A stretch of 64,000 bases of DNA from Liolophura sinensis (Eukaryota; Mollusca; Polyplacophora; Chitonida; Chitonidae): NCBI RefSeq assembly GCF_032854445.1, contig NC_088300.1, positions 75,505,005 through 75,569,004 of the forward strand, given 5' to 3'. Position numbers and translations under genes: made by a program. Position 1 is the first letter of the stretch. Each line of letters begins with the position of its first letter. Below are positions 43,320 to 54,935 of the stretch, one piece after another. Below the pieces are notes generated by a model. The model saw nothing but the letters and a program-made list of their open reading frames with translations, ran no database searches and was not told where the DNA came from.

Positions 43320-44235
43320 CAAGTTATATGACAATAAAAGTGATGATTGCTTAGTAAGAGCCCGCCAAAAATGCACTCCCAATCAAAAACGTTTAAAAAT
43401 GTTTCGTTAAAACGAGGCACCGTGTTTTTAATTTACAGTATGAAGATCAGTCAACCAGACAAATATTTCTTCTGAAACTTTCATGTGTGTATTTCTATGG
43501 GCTGTCAAAGTTTCGTTTGGTTAACGCTTGTCTTCATATGGAAAACATAAACTTTATGAAGTGATCAGTTTGGTCATATTTCGGCGAGTTTAAAGTCTGA
43601 ATTTCTGCCATTATCTGAATCTGAATTTTCTGATGTAACCAAGTCACTTTGGAGAACAGGCTCAAGGAAGAGTTCGAATCTTGATTGTTCTGTTTTTTTT
43701 GTGGAAACATAATTTTTTGTGAATAAAGATATAGACCGTCTTGTGTTAAATAAGTGTTATCATCTAATAGAATAGATAATTGTTAGGGTATGATATTAGG
43801 TAACGTGTGGCAGGTATAACGAAATCATACGTAAATCTTGGTTGTGAGCACAAGTATTGAAGTCGAACGCGGATATCTCGGCCCGCGGCCCGCGGCCCGC
43901 GGCACGAGAACCGTACCGTTTGCGTGCGATTTATACCGTCCTCGTGCCACGGGCTGCATACACAAGTGGTCGTCTAGGTATTTTAACATTTCAGTGTGAC
44001 TGGAGTAGGCTACCAGTTTTTGGATTTTATGACATATACATCTCTTCAGTGCATTTTTGGAGTTTTGTAAGTGCCAAGTTTGCCATATAACAGGAAAAGC
44101 AAAGTAAAACAGAACTGAAAAAAGTGGCATTACGAGTGTAGTCCACAGCTGTTACTCACAGCTTTAGTCAGCTTCGCTTCTTGAGGTTTCTTGCACTGGA
44201 ACCGATTCCACGCTTTACCATACCAGGTCCTTTGT
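43320..44235 (+). repeat. dispersed repeat R3, second locus (Q-R-insert-P')
   Basis: 43330-43590 matches module Q of 16040-16300 (GATGATTGCNTAGTAA, AAAATGCACTC, GGGCTGTCAAAGTTTCGTTT). 43640-43760 matches R (AAGTCACT, AGAGTTCGAATCTT). 43990-44235 matches P (ATTTCAGTGTGACTGGAG, ACAGGAAAA, CTTCGCTTCTTG, TTTACCATAC). About 180 bases with the GC-rich hairpin stand between R and P here and not at the first locus. Confidence 0.7.
43881..43956. repeat. GC-rich triplet of GCCCGCG followed by an inverted repeat
   Basis: GCCCGCG occurs three times in tandem (43881-43901). The last copy starts the left arm (43895-43915), which pairs with 43934-43954 at 18 of 21 positions around an 18-base loop. The arms contain GGCACGAG and CTCGTGCC. 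GC content contrasts sharply with the AT-rich surroundings. Confidence 0.8.
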
Positions 44236-44254
44236 ATGAATGAAACTGAATGCG

Positions 44255-44545
44255 ATTTATAACGTTGGTGTGGCTTGCTGGATGAAATTTCAAACATTGG
44301 CGTGGCTTGCTGGACGAGATCTGCCACATTCGTGTGGCTTGCTGGACGAGATTTGCTACATTGGTGTGGCTTGCTGAACGAGATCTGCCACATTGGTGTG
44401 GCTTGTTGAATGAGATCTGCCACATTGGTGTGACTTGCTGAACGAGATTTGCCACATTGGTGTGACTTGCTGGACGAGATCTGCCACATTGATGTGACTT
44501 GCTTGAGGAGATTTGCCACATTCCACACTTTGCTAGACGAGAACA
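44255..44545. repeat. 32-bp minisatellite, about 9 copies
   Basis: Units of the form TGGCTTGCTGGACGAGATCT plus GCCACATTGGTG at 32-base spacing (for example GCTGGACGAG at 44341 and GCTGAACGAG at 44373). Thirty-two is not a multiple of three. Minus frames 44130-44528 and 44168-44590 are open only because no unit carries a stop in any frame. Confidence 0.9.
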
Positions 44546-45934
44546 GCCATATTGATGCGTGATGACTTTATCAGTGACTGAAGGAGTCACTAGGTCACAA
44601 GCTCCTACATTCTAGGTAGCCAGGGTTAGACGCCTGAGGAAACCAGGGCAGATTTCAGTATCTGTGCTGATGATGCTGCTGCTGTTCGATTCACCACGCT
44701 CAGAACTGCTGAAACAGCCATACTGATTATACTGATATGTAATCCTGCTGTCAGACTTGTTTAATGGCAATACTTTCCATTTTGCTTAACTTTGGAAAAC
44801 ATTGTTGAAGACTCAAAACACTGTTCGAAACAAAAACGTAATTTTGCTCCCAGTTTTGCTTGATCCTGACTCATAAGGGAGATCGGAAAAGCTTTAGAAC
44901 GCGCCAGTTTAAATTAAATCAATTTTTTCCCAGCGAGTTCTCATTTCCCTATGAGATCGTTATAATACGACGTGGGTGAAAGCCTGCGCACAAAATAACA
45001 GGGGCTTGAACCATAGATTAAATGTAAAATTATAAAAATGTTGTTATTCTAAAGTAGTTCAGTAGTTCTGAGAAAGATTCTCAATATAAAAACTGAGTTA
45101 AACAGATGATATGAAAGCCTCCATCTTCTAAAGCGAAACGAATACTCCACGAGACTCCACTTCCTATCGTAAATATCGTGAAACCTAAATTTCTGTTAAA
45201 ATTTACCTCTGAAAAATGCTTATATGTATGATGGAGAAGGCATCGTGTGTGTACATCAGTGACAGGGAAGCTACTGACCAGGAACCAAGGAACAGGGCGC
45301 TGTTGAAACATACGAGCACGTGGCCATCATTACATGCAAACGTTGATATGTTATCAACTCTGAGAGAAAGGCCAGATGCATAAACCGTTTGAGAAGACAG
45401 TTGGTAGCTGTTGATCTGAATGTGATATATTAGCCTCTGTCAGCCTTGGTAGCTTAAGGGCATTATGGTACGGGACGTCTGATGCCAAGGGCGAGAACTC
45501 AACTGAGAAGATTGGCCTCCATGTACTCTCCTGTTCGCAGCTATCACTTTCATTTAGTATAGATTAGAGATAAATTAGAGATGAACTGAGAAGTGATAGA
45601 TTGGCTCGATCCAATCTAATGCCGTAGAAATGGTGATATCGGTAATTGATTTCCTTGGGCTAGGTTTGCTCATTTCAAGATCCACATCGGTACCTTAATA
45701 TGTCGTCTAGCCTTATACTGGCATTATCCCCATTCTTTGTCACAAATAACGTTTCCTTGTCTTCCAAGAATACAAAATCACTTAAAAACTATTTTTATCT
45801 CTTTGATGAGTAAGAAGTCATCCTGATTGAATGACTTCATTGGCAACATTTTTGCTCAGTGTATGAATACAAACTCAAACGCATCAGGTAGCAATGAAGA
45901 ATGCGGTGTCAAATACATTGTACCTTTTAAATCT
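44546..45934. other. no recognisable gene
   Basis: Unique DNA. The minus frame 45081-45311 has no domain. Nothing else supported. Confidence 0.45.
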
Positions 45935-46257
45935 CAGTTTACAGTTTTTTAACTGACCACTCCCCACGATATGGCTATCATACTGCCCAAGTGGCGTTCC
46001 ATTTACAGTTTTATAACTGACCACTCGCCACGATATGGCTATTGTACTGTTCAAGTGGCGTTCAGTTTACAGTTTTATAACTGACCACTCGCCACGATAT
46101 GGCTATCATACTGCCCAAGTGGCGTTCAGTTTACAGTTTTATAACTGACCACTCGCCACGATATGGCTATCATACTGCCCAAGTGGCGTTCAGTTTACAG
46201 TTTTATAACTGACCACTCGCCACGATATGGCTATCATACTGCCCAAGTGGCGTTCAG
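45935..46257. repeat. 64-bp tandem repeat, 5.0 copies
   Basis: CAGTTTACAGTTTTATAAC starts units at 45935, 45999, 46063, 46127 and 46191, exactly 64 apart, each ending CCCAAGTGGCGTT. The last two or three units are essentially identical and the first two carry several changes, so growth has been at the right end. Confidence 0.95.
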
Positions 46258-47264
46258 GTAGATTCATTCTTTTTTGTAATAGTCCGAGATTCCTCTGATG
46301 ATGTTAGGTTTGGCAAAAGTTCGCTCTATTTATCTGATGCAGTTACCATGGCAGTTTGTCACGGCGTTTGGGACGAAAATTACCCAAGTTTGTAGACGCT
46401 TATGTTCCTTATATTTTTATGTGTCGATTTATCGCAAGCACAACGTCAATCGGTTATTTCTTAGGCCGAGTGGGTTCGAGATTCCTTGGTGATGCTTAAA
46501 GCGAACGGCTGTTCTGATAGGCTCGACATATTTGACAAGTGCAGGTAACCGCATCAGGTTTTTAAATGAAGTGCTCTCTGACGATGATTTGGGTCATCTT
46601 TGGCCGGACAAAATTTTTGCCAAACCAAACGTCAAATCAATCTCAGACTGACTGCAGAGAGATCTTCATTACTTTTTCATCCACGGAAAGCTGATGTATT
46701 GACAAAGACGAATAGATTGTCACACATTGTCTCTCTTTTGAATGAAAGCTTAGAACTAACATGATAAACCCAGATCTGTGGCCGATTATTTCAAGCTTAC
46801 ACAAAGGAAATATCGCGTTAAGTAGGAGTGATTGGTAGATGTAAGGATTCAAGCTTCAACGAGCAGGCTGATATTGCGACCAGGGGAATCCCCAACCTGC
46901 ACAGTATTCTGTCACGTGACGGCGGAACACTAAGCCAATGTCTGGAGGCGACAAGCGACATCACAGACACCGGAAGCCGGAAATCTTTAAAGAAGTTCAT
47001 TAACCTTTTGTTATTGTGTTTTGTCAGACGGAACATTTCTTTGTGAGGACTGTATAGTGTTCTGTCTGTTACAATGTCTGCTATTCAAGCATGGAATCTA
47101 GGGTATCGGTTCTGTCGTGTTTACGCATAGCTTAATTTAACTTAATTTATTCAAACAAAGGCGTATGAAAGAATGAATTTGATAACATCGCTTCCATGCT
47201 GATTTAATCGGCATACTTCAAAGTCAAAACAGTTTGAATAAGTGTGGTATCCAAATCACAATTC
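46258..47264. other. no well-supported gene; weak exon-like frames
   Basis: 46828-47046 is open on both strands (plus frame with SILSRDGGTLSQCLEATS; minus counterpart) and has above-average GC near 46860-46980, including a CACGTG palindrome. Neither frame has a recognised domain or strong splice sites. Confidence 0.3.
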
Positions 47265-47496
47265 GGGCGCAATGACCCAGGAACCTCTCACAATGAGGTC
47301 ACTGTGATTTCAGATCCAATTCATGCTGGCTTCATATCCGGCTGTACGTGGGAAGGTCTGCCAGTAACCTGCGGATGGTCTTGAGTTTCTCCCCGAGTTC
47401 TACCCGGTTTCCTTCCGCCATACTGCTGGCCGCCATCGTATAAATGAAATATTCTTGAGTACGGCGTATAACATCAATTACATAAAATAAATAAAC
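47265..47496 (+). mobile_element. family A SINE, 5'-truncated, diverged
   Basis: Begins inside the head at GCGCAATGACCCAGG and continues through body to the tail AAAATAAATAAAC. AAATCACAATTC (47253-47264) and AAATCACAGTTC (47497-47508) are the target duplication with one change, indicating an older insertion. Confidence 0.92.
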
Positions 47497-47508
47497 AAAT
47501 CACAGTTC

Positions 47509-48782
47509 AGGGAGTCAACAGGTGAATCAAAATCCAAAGGCAAATTCCAAAAGACCAGTTACACTTACAAAGTTAGCGTCACAATCTATTAAAACTACAC
47601 AGTTGAGCAGAAGCAGTCAGCAGTCAGCAATAGTGTTTTGTAAAGCATTTAATGGAAATGCTTATACCTGTATATGTGATGTAGCCACCTCTCACTCAAG
47701 ATCTATCAGAAAACCCCTAAAAGTAATCACCTGTAATTGTTTAGGGTATGAGACAGACGAAGTGTAAACTGACATCGTTCTGTGGACAAATACTATATAA
47801 TGTATTGTTCTCCAGATAGAGACATTTAACATCGTGTATTCAGCTTAGGTATTGGTTGTCCCATCATGCTGTTCTCTTTTCTATTCAATAACTATGGAAA
47901 TACGGCATTTACTCTCCAGGGAGTTATTGCGGTTTTTTCAGCCTTTCTTTGTGGATTTTAATATCAAGATGACGTTACAATGTATCGCTGAGGAGCACTC
48001 TGAGAAAAATGTTTCTAAAATCACTTCCACTTTTAAATATAAATTTGTGTTATTCAATATTATGTTTATATAGCTCGAATGTATCTTTTACAATAGAGTA
48101 GTTCTATACTATGCCCCATACTTACGACATACATCGATAATAAAACTTATGGAAGATAAAACACACACTTAAGTCATATTTTTATATTAAAATAATTACT
48201 TCTACTTAAACACGCCACAAAAATAGTTATTTATCAGAAGTCGTGGCGAACGCCATTCTTTAGCGCAATGACATTAGTAACACCTTATCTTGTCAAAATA
48301 TGTCTAACATTTCAAACGTGATAGCTTGAACTTTCTGTACACAATGTGTAAATGAACTCTAGATTAATTATTATCTGTATAAAGGGTGCAGCTTGATATG
48401 GATGAAGAAAGGGAGTTAAATATAGAGGCTTTGTAGCTATATAGGACTCATAATCCATTTCGACAGTTAGGTCATGGGGAGGCTGATCAAAATTTGTGAT
48501 CACTTACGTTTAACACAAAACCGAAAGTAGGTCACTGAAAAATGTGAACAGATACTTAAAAAATGGTATCTAGCAGAAATACCTATAACTAAGTCCGTGA
48601 ATGATTCACCAATATAGGCTCGATTTGTTACAATTGTACTTGTATGTGTTTAATTGTGTAAATCGCATAATTGTAGTTTTCACTATCGCTGTATTTTTTA
48701 GGCGACCGTCCGCATATTGTGAATATAAATAAGCCTTTAACCTCACTTATCTGTATAAGTGTCCCGTACATATTGTGACCAC
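47509..48782. other. no recognisable gene
   Basis: AT-rich unique DNA. Frames at 47522-47767 and 47852-48073 (plus) and 48312-48503 (minus) show no domain. Confidence 0.4.
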
Positions 48783-49013
48783 TTATTCTGTCTTGTAAAG
48801 AACAGCCGGGAAGCCTTTAAGGAATGACACTGATAATGATGGATAAACATCCGGGCACTCTGACAGAGACCATCCTGCTCCAAAACCTGAGCAATCGTTG
48901 GCAAAAACGTTCTTGTTGCTATGAACTACTGACACGAACTGTTCACACATTGGTTTGTGATTAACACCACAAGGATTTACGGCGTGACTGGCACGTGCGT
49001 CACACATATCAGC
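48783..49013 (-). CDS. possible terminal exon with Kazal-like cysteine spacing
   Basis: The minus frame runs from an acceptor-like CTAG (exon would start at 49013) to a TAA at 48783-48785. It contains NPCGVNHKPMC (Cys-x7-Cys, as between the second and third cysteines of Kazal inhibitor domains). It then has NKNVFANDC, which fits the Kazal F/Y-x-N-x-C word, and AGW..SEC after it. The loop before FANDC is longer (17 instead of about 10 residues) and one expected cysteine before AGW is glycine. It may be a divergent secreted or extracellular domain, a decayed exon, or chance. The pyrimidine tract before the acceptor is weak. Confidence 0.35.
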   Translation of the reverse strand, partial: ADMCDARASHAVNPCGVNHKPMCEQFVSVVHSNKNVFANDCSGFGAGWSLSECPDVYPSLSVSFLKGFPAVLYKTE

Positions 49014-51899
49014 CTAGATTCTGTTGACATGACCGTAATACTGCATCTATTTTTGACAAGAACACTCCGGGCTTCCGGCACATAATTTGCTTATAGAAAG
49101 ACTGTTTGTAATTCTTTCAAAACAGCCGCTTGGCCCCTGGGCGGCACGGTCGTTTAACTAGCTGAGAGCCTTTCAACTGAAGCCTGCTCGGTTATTTGTA
49201 AGCAAGAGACATTATTGATCTTCATGTAATTAAGGGGACGGCAAGATTGGATCGGACACCTTAGGACAGACTGGGTCAAAGGAAATTTGAAGCAAATTTC
49301 TGACTGAAAATGGGATGTTTTAAAATGCCTGGAAACCAAAGGAACTGCTCAAAGTTCAGCTGCCTTTGGGTTCCACTTAATCCAGATGACTAGCGTGAAA
49401 ATCACTGGCCTCCACTGACCGCAATGGTCACAGTGTTAAGTGGGATATCACTAAAGACAAAGACATAGCCATTCTCACATAATAGATCAGCGAGAAAAAG
49501 AAAGAAAGAGTCTGATATCTCTATAGTAAATTTCTTCAAAAGTGATTTTGCATTTAATACTAAATGATAACGGAGCTCCGTTAGATTAAAAAGATTTCCA
49601 TATCTTATCGAAAAATACTTTAAATTCATTTCTAAGCTGTTCTATAATCGAAATGTCGTACTTTTTTTCGTACTAGAGAAGGTAGGATTCTTGACAAGGA
49701 TAATCTTGATAAAGCGTTAACCTTCTAAGACCTTACTGACTGTTGTTACAGGGCACACAAACGTTTTAGTTAAGTAATTCAAGCCAAATTCCGAGTTGTA
49801 GCCTTGTTAAGTGTTTGACCAGGCTCGTGCATTAAATCTTTGAGCTCTCTTTCACATTTCACTTTCTTGAGTAATGCCAACTGACGAAAAATGCTGTTGG
49901 AATTCCGTAGAATTATAGCAATACTTAATCTTTTCCAAAGCTTATTCTATATGTGAATTTTTATCCAGCAGTTGACAGACATATTAGGGTCAATGGTATG
50001 GTACAAAATCACCATGATTTGTACTTTTATCTGTCATGCGTTTGAACTAAATAAATTGACATTGGGATACGATGAACCCAGAATTCACGAGACAAAACAA
50101 TTTATGTGTGAGGACATCCCAAGAAATCACAGAATGTATTCATCAAACTGTGTTCTAAGCGAGATGAGCGTGTATTTTATAATATTCTCCTTTTAAATAA
50201 TATATGTATTTACTTTTACGTGAATGTTATTCACCTCAATATTTTTTTTTACTGTCACAATCACATTTTTCAGATAAAACCACCCACCTTGACAAATAAC
50301 TGGTGAACTTTTGCACGTGTGACATACGTTAAATTTGTGGAAAGCGAGTGATCTTCAGCGAACTCCTTGTGAGACCACACCAGACAGCGTCCTCGGCCGC
50401 GATTAGCTATTAATACCCGGCGAACAATGGAAGCGGAATTATAGATACCGTAAATCCCAGTGAAAGTGTAATGACATGACATATGACGTAGACATCGTCT
50501 AGGTCTAGACGCGTGTCATTGAATTAAGTATGATGAATAATTTACGATTGTTGTGCACAGGCTCAGCACAACTGGTTGAAATCTAGTTTTTCCGTGTCAA
50601 TTGTCATATTACCATCCTTAGACACGAATGGCTAAGTCGATTCCGGCAACCATGCCCTTTTTTACCAACTCCCATAATTCACCTCACTCAATCCTGTTGA
50701 AGTCTTTTCACAAGTCTATAAAACTGCCGTCCAATTAACACGTTGTTCAGCGGACCTCGCACAAAGCTAGCAATTAAAGGGCAATATAAACCAATGCTTT
50801 ACTTGAGCATGAAGACGCACTGATTACATACAATACATCAAGCAGTAAAAGACGTCTGAACTGTGGAGACCACTGAATACACGACATCTCGTATATTCTC
50901 GTCTTTTGACTTGCTCAGAGCTTATACAGTTCCCGTCCACGAGCGGGGAAGTGGACCTCGACAGGATTTTGTCTTTTGATACAGGACATGCACACCTTTT
51001 CTATAATAACGTGCTTGCAAACTATGATTCATTTTTGTACTTTTCTATAATCTTTATAGTTTTTTTATACAGCTTGGTAGAGATACGTTTCATCAGTTCA
51101 GACGTACTTGTATATTGCGGTTAATGACGTTGCACTGGGTAATCCCAGCATGCTTACTATTGATGTCTATTAGGTTCATTTACTGAAGATGGAAGAAACG
51201 GTGATTGCTTCGTTTCTGTTCATTTCTGTTCGTTTCTTCTTTTTCTTTCAGCCATTTGTGCACACATCAAAGAAATATCTGATGACATTGCATTAAATAC
51301 TCTTGTCCTGCGCAATACCGGCAAAATATGTACTCATATTATAAAGCTCATGTGGTGGGTAGAGTCATAAAATAGCACGTCATCCTGGTTGTAGTTTTCG
51401 CCTTTCAGGACATAATATCTTGGTTCAGGGAAGTGCTCAGTCGCCACTGAAAAGGTTTAAAGGTTTACAAGCACAAACACAATAACCGTGGTATCAAAAT
51501 ATATAAAAACGTTTTATGTCGTGTAAAAACAATTCCGCAGAAAGTCAGTGACCAACATCATTCCTATGTGGTTTTTGTTTTTTACTTTTCTTGTGATTCG
51601 CTTTGAAGTATCTGATGAACGATTGTATTGAACAGCTTTGTAACCCTACCATGAAGAACTCTCAAACCTGACTCAGTGATCGATCAAACAATGTAAATTC
51701 GTCCAGAAGTGTCTATCATGCAAACACTGCTTGTGACAAATGAATGTCTGCGAAGGCGATGTGAGTGAGTGCAAGGGTCATTTCAGTTGAAAGTCTTCTA
51801 GCTTAGCAATGCGAGCTGAAATCACCGACTGCTTTTTCAAATGTTGACCGATGGGTTTTCTCCGTCTGCTTAATGAACAGTGTCAGTGTTAAACGCAAA
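49014..51899. other. no recognisable gene
   Basis: Nearly 2.9 kb of AT-rich unique DNA. Frames at 49154-49339, 49402-49629, 49972-50196, 50270-50482 and 50906-51124 lack domains and splice support. No tandem repeats seen. Confidence 0.4.
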
Positions 51900-51966
51900 C
51901 GAGCACCCTGTCAGCCGCACACGAGCATCGTGTCAGCCGCACATGAGCACCGTGTCAGCCGCACAC
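51900..51966. repeat. 22-bp tandem repeat, three copies
   Basis: GAGCACCGTGTCAGCCGCACAC repeats three times with single-base changes, just upstream of the Tc1 element. Confidence 0.88.
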
Positions 51967-51995
51967 AGACGAACTGACATCTCACGATATAACTA

Positions 51996-52022
51996 AACTC
52001 TGTCAAAAAAGAAACGCAACCC
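51996..52022 (+). repeat. left terminal inverted repeat of the Tc1-type element
   Basis: Twenty-seven bases identical to the complement of 53401-53427, next to TA at 51994-51995. Confidence 0.96.
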
Positions 52023-52324
52023 TGGTCCTCGGATATCAAAAATTCGTTCGAATAAAGTTATTGCTTCCAAACTAAATTTTAGCCAAATGTAATGAAATTA
52101 TACACGTTTTTAATGAAGATTACCATCCAAACAACTGCCTTTTCTCTCCTAAGTGTATTTTATTGCTTATGACATCACAACGCATGGACTGACCCTGTTG
52201 ACGTCGCACACAGAACCATTCACATGCAAATCATGTCAATGGCAGTTATAGTGTGGGGGTGTATAAAAGCCCATGTGCTTTCGTATTTTATTCATTCATT
52301 CGTCGACGAAAGGAAGTCGGTAAA

Positions 52325-53233
52325 ATGCCGCGACTGAGCGCTGCCGACCAAAATATCGCCATTGGTCGTCTTCAAGCCGGAGAAAGTTTTGGTACTATTG
52401 CACGACACCTAAATGTTCACAAAACAACGATCTCCCGACTTTGGAGCCGTTACAACAACTTTAATTCGACCAACGATCGCCCGAGAAGTGGAAGGCCAAG
52501 AATCACGACCCCGGGTCCTTCACCTGCGTAATCGGTGGGTTTACGTGCCTGTAGACCAGTTGTTGGACCTGTACCGGTACTACGCCCCTTACATCGACGC
52601 TTACGACTCAGGTGGTGCAACAACGTAAGGATATGGACTTTACAAAACTATAGGCGCATCTGGTTTTCTGATGAATCCCGTTTTCTTTTGACACGTCATG
52701 ACGGAAGACAGCGTGTGTATAGGAGACGTCATGAACGCTTTGCGCCCATCTGCGTCCGGCAGGTGGACAGATTTGGCGGAGGCAGTGTTATGGTTTGGGG
52801 AGCCATCTCGCACAACCAGAAATCAGACTTGGTGATTTTTCCAGGGAACCTGACAGCCCAACGTTACATCAACCACGTGTTACAGCCTCACCTTCTCCCG
52901 ATTATTGACCGACAGACACAGCTTTTTCAACAGGACAACGTCAGACCTCATACTGCACATGCAACAATGAACTTTCTGCAGGATTCCAACGTCAATGCCT
53001 TGCCGTGGCCCTCTAAATCACCAGACCTCAACCCTATTGAACACCTGTGGTATACTCTGGATCGACACGTGCGTCAACGTCAGCCACCGCCACAGACGCT
53101 TCAACAGCTCGCCGTTGCGTTACAGGAGGAGTGGAGGGCCATTCCCCAGGAGAGAATCCGGCGTCTTATCCGTTCTTGTCCAAGGAGATGCCGTGCAGTG
53201 ATTGCAGCTCGTGGTGGTCATACGAGATACTGA
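52325..53233 (+). pseudogene. Tc1-type DD34E transposase, disrupted
   Basis: An ATG at 52325 opens the N-terminal DNA-binding half (MPRLSAADQNIAIGRLQAG, then ARHLNVHKTTISRLW and a GRPR hook-like segment). The frame then stops at 52531. The catalytic half continues in a different phase in the open frame 52535-53233. There, Asp at 52670-52672 (FSDESRF), Asp at 52934-52936 (QQDN) and Glu at 53039-53041 (PIEHLW) make the DDE triad with 34 residues between the last two, as in Tc1 elements. GGGSVMVWGAI is also present. Between the halves, part of the second DNA-binding subdomain and linker is missing and the phase changes at least once. The copy is therefore not expected to make active enzyme. Confidence 0.93.
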
Positions 53234-53400
53234 GGAAGACGCCCCCTGGTGAGCAACTGGTGTCTGTGAGATGACTATTGAAAAAACAGTTTTAAACATG
53301 ACCATCTTGATTATTATTCTGCCAAATTTCTGACTTCTGTCTTCAATAAGAAAAAAGTTAAGCCGTCCTAAAACTAAATATTAAAATCTCTGAAATACGG

Positions 53401-53427
53401 GGGTTGCGTTTCTTTTTTGACAGAGTT
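53401..53427 (-). repeat. right terminal inverted repeat of the Tc1-type element
   Basis: Exact complement of 51996-52022, followed by TA at 53428-53429. Confidence 0.96.
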
Positions 53428-53429
53428 TA

Positions 53430-54444
53430 TAAGCTTGATGAAGTCCTTATCGGCTATAACAGTCCGACGGTGAAGCAGAAAGGCAGAATATACCTTGCCA
53501 TATATTACCGGCAAGGAGGAATTATGATGTGGACTGACTTTTTGGTCCGCTACACCCTCGAATGACAAATATTGTGAATCACAAAAGCATATCAATAAAC
53601 ATAATGAGGACTGTATAATGTCAATAAAATAAACAGCGTAAAGCTTTTGTCCAGATATGCTAGTGTTCCAGTTGAGCTTTGTATCTATAATGCTTTTAAC
53701 GTGTATAAACGCCACAACTTTAGAGGATTACGTTGTTACATTATACTTAGTCTACATCTGAGGTCGGTTTCATGATGTATAGAAATATGGTCTCTGTCAT
53801 TCGTGTATACGACACGACAGCTTGTGTACAGGTGTCTGTACAAATGGTCAAAATCTGATGGAGAGTTACATACTTGTTTGAATACAGGTAACAGGTACAG
53901 AGTTAAGATCAATTCATATCCCTTACTCTGATCGTCTTGACGATTCAAACGTGAATTTAGGAGCACTAAGATACCTTAGTGACGGTATATATTTTCAGAA
54001 ATATATTTAATATTTTGGTGAATTTTGTAATTTTTATGGCATATGACGCTCCTGTCTGCACCTCTTTGTGCCTTACTGAAGTGTCATGCATATGTCAAAA
54101 GAGTTATGCTGGTCGAAGATAAACATGGAATTAATAGTCGCGCTTCTGTCAGAAACTACAATAAAAAAGCATGGAAACGTTTGTCGCTGATTGTTCAGCA
54201 ACAATAAATGATAACTGAAGTTTGCGTGAGCACTGATACATGGAATACAATGTGGTATATTAATTAAATGAATGCGGTTTCAAGTTGTGAAAGACGGTCG
54301 ATTTGGATATGTGTTTGGTCGGGGAGCTATTTATTCCACAATACAAATACCAATCCATACATTTTCACACTTTTCTTTCAAAATACTTACCATCACACAT
54401 TTCCAAGTCATGATGGATTTCTTTGCATGCACATTTATCTTCTT
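53430..54444. other. no recognisable gene
   Basis: AT-rich unique DNA. Frames at 53374-53715 and 53736-53966 (minus) have no recognised domain. Confidence 0.4.
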
Positions 54445-54930
54445 AACCATAAAACCAACTGGGCCTCTAGCAAGTACAAAACAGCTGGGCCTCTAAAATG
54501 TCCAAACTATCTGGGACTCTAACCCGTACAAAACATCTGGGCCTCTAACCCGTACAAAAACATCTGGGCCTCTAACACCTACAAAAACATCGGAGCCTGT
54601 AACACATACAAAACATCTTGGCCTCTAGTCCGCATAAAAAGATCTAGGCCTCTATCCCGTACAAACATCTGGGCTGCTAACCCAAACAAAATCATCTGGG
54701 CTGCTAACCCACCCAAAATATCTGGGCCCCTAATCCGTACAAACATAAAGGACCTCTAACCCGTACAAAAACCTTTGGGTCGTTAACCCGTACAAAAACA
54801 TCTGGTCTTCTGTCCCGTACAAAATCATCTGGGCTGCTAACCCGTACAAAGCATATGGGCCTCTGACCTGTACAAAACATCTGGGCCTTTAACCCGTACA
54901 AAACATCTAAGCATCTATCCCATAAAAAAC
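54445..54930. repeat. 26-27-bp minisatellite, about 18 copies
   Basis: Units of the form CTGGGCCTCTAACCCGTAC plus AAAACAT, varying by an A or two in the A run. The minus frame 54704-54994 is repeat-driven. Confidence 0.9.
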
Positions 54931-54935
54931 ATCTT

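Larger units (their letters stand above)
51996..53427 (+). mobile_element. Tc1/mariner-superfamily element, complete ends, broken transposase
   Basis: The first 27 bases (starting AACTCTGTCAAAAAAGAAAC) are exactly the reverse complement of the last 27 (53401-53427). TA dinucleotides at 51994-51995 and 53428-53429 are the expected target duplication. The total length of 1432 bases is usual for this group, allowing for an internal loss. The perfect terminal repeats suggest a fairly recent insertion that could have been moved by another copy's transposase. Confidence 0.96.

Noticed and set aside
44130-44590. Two minus ORFs of 132 and 140 codons with SSKSHQCGKS-like repeats
   Set aside because: Produced by the 32-bp minisatellite, whose unit changes frame each time; no gene signals.
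46828-47046. Exon-like frames on both strands near a CACGTG site
   Set aside because: Mutually exclusive frames with no domain or strong splice sites; kept only as a note.
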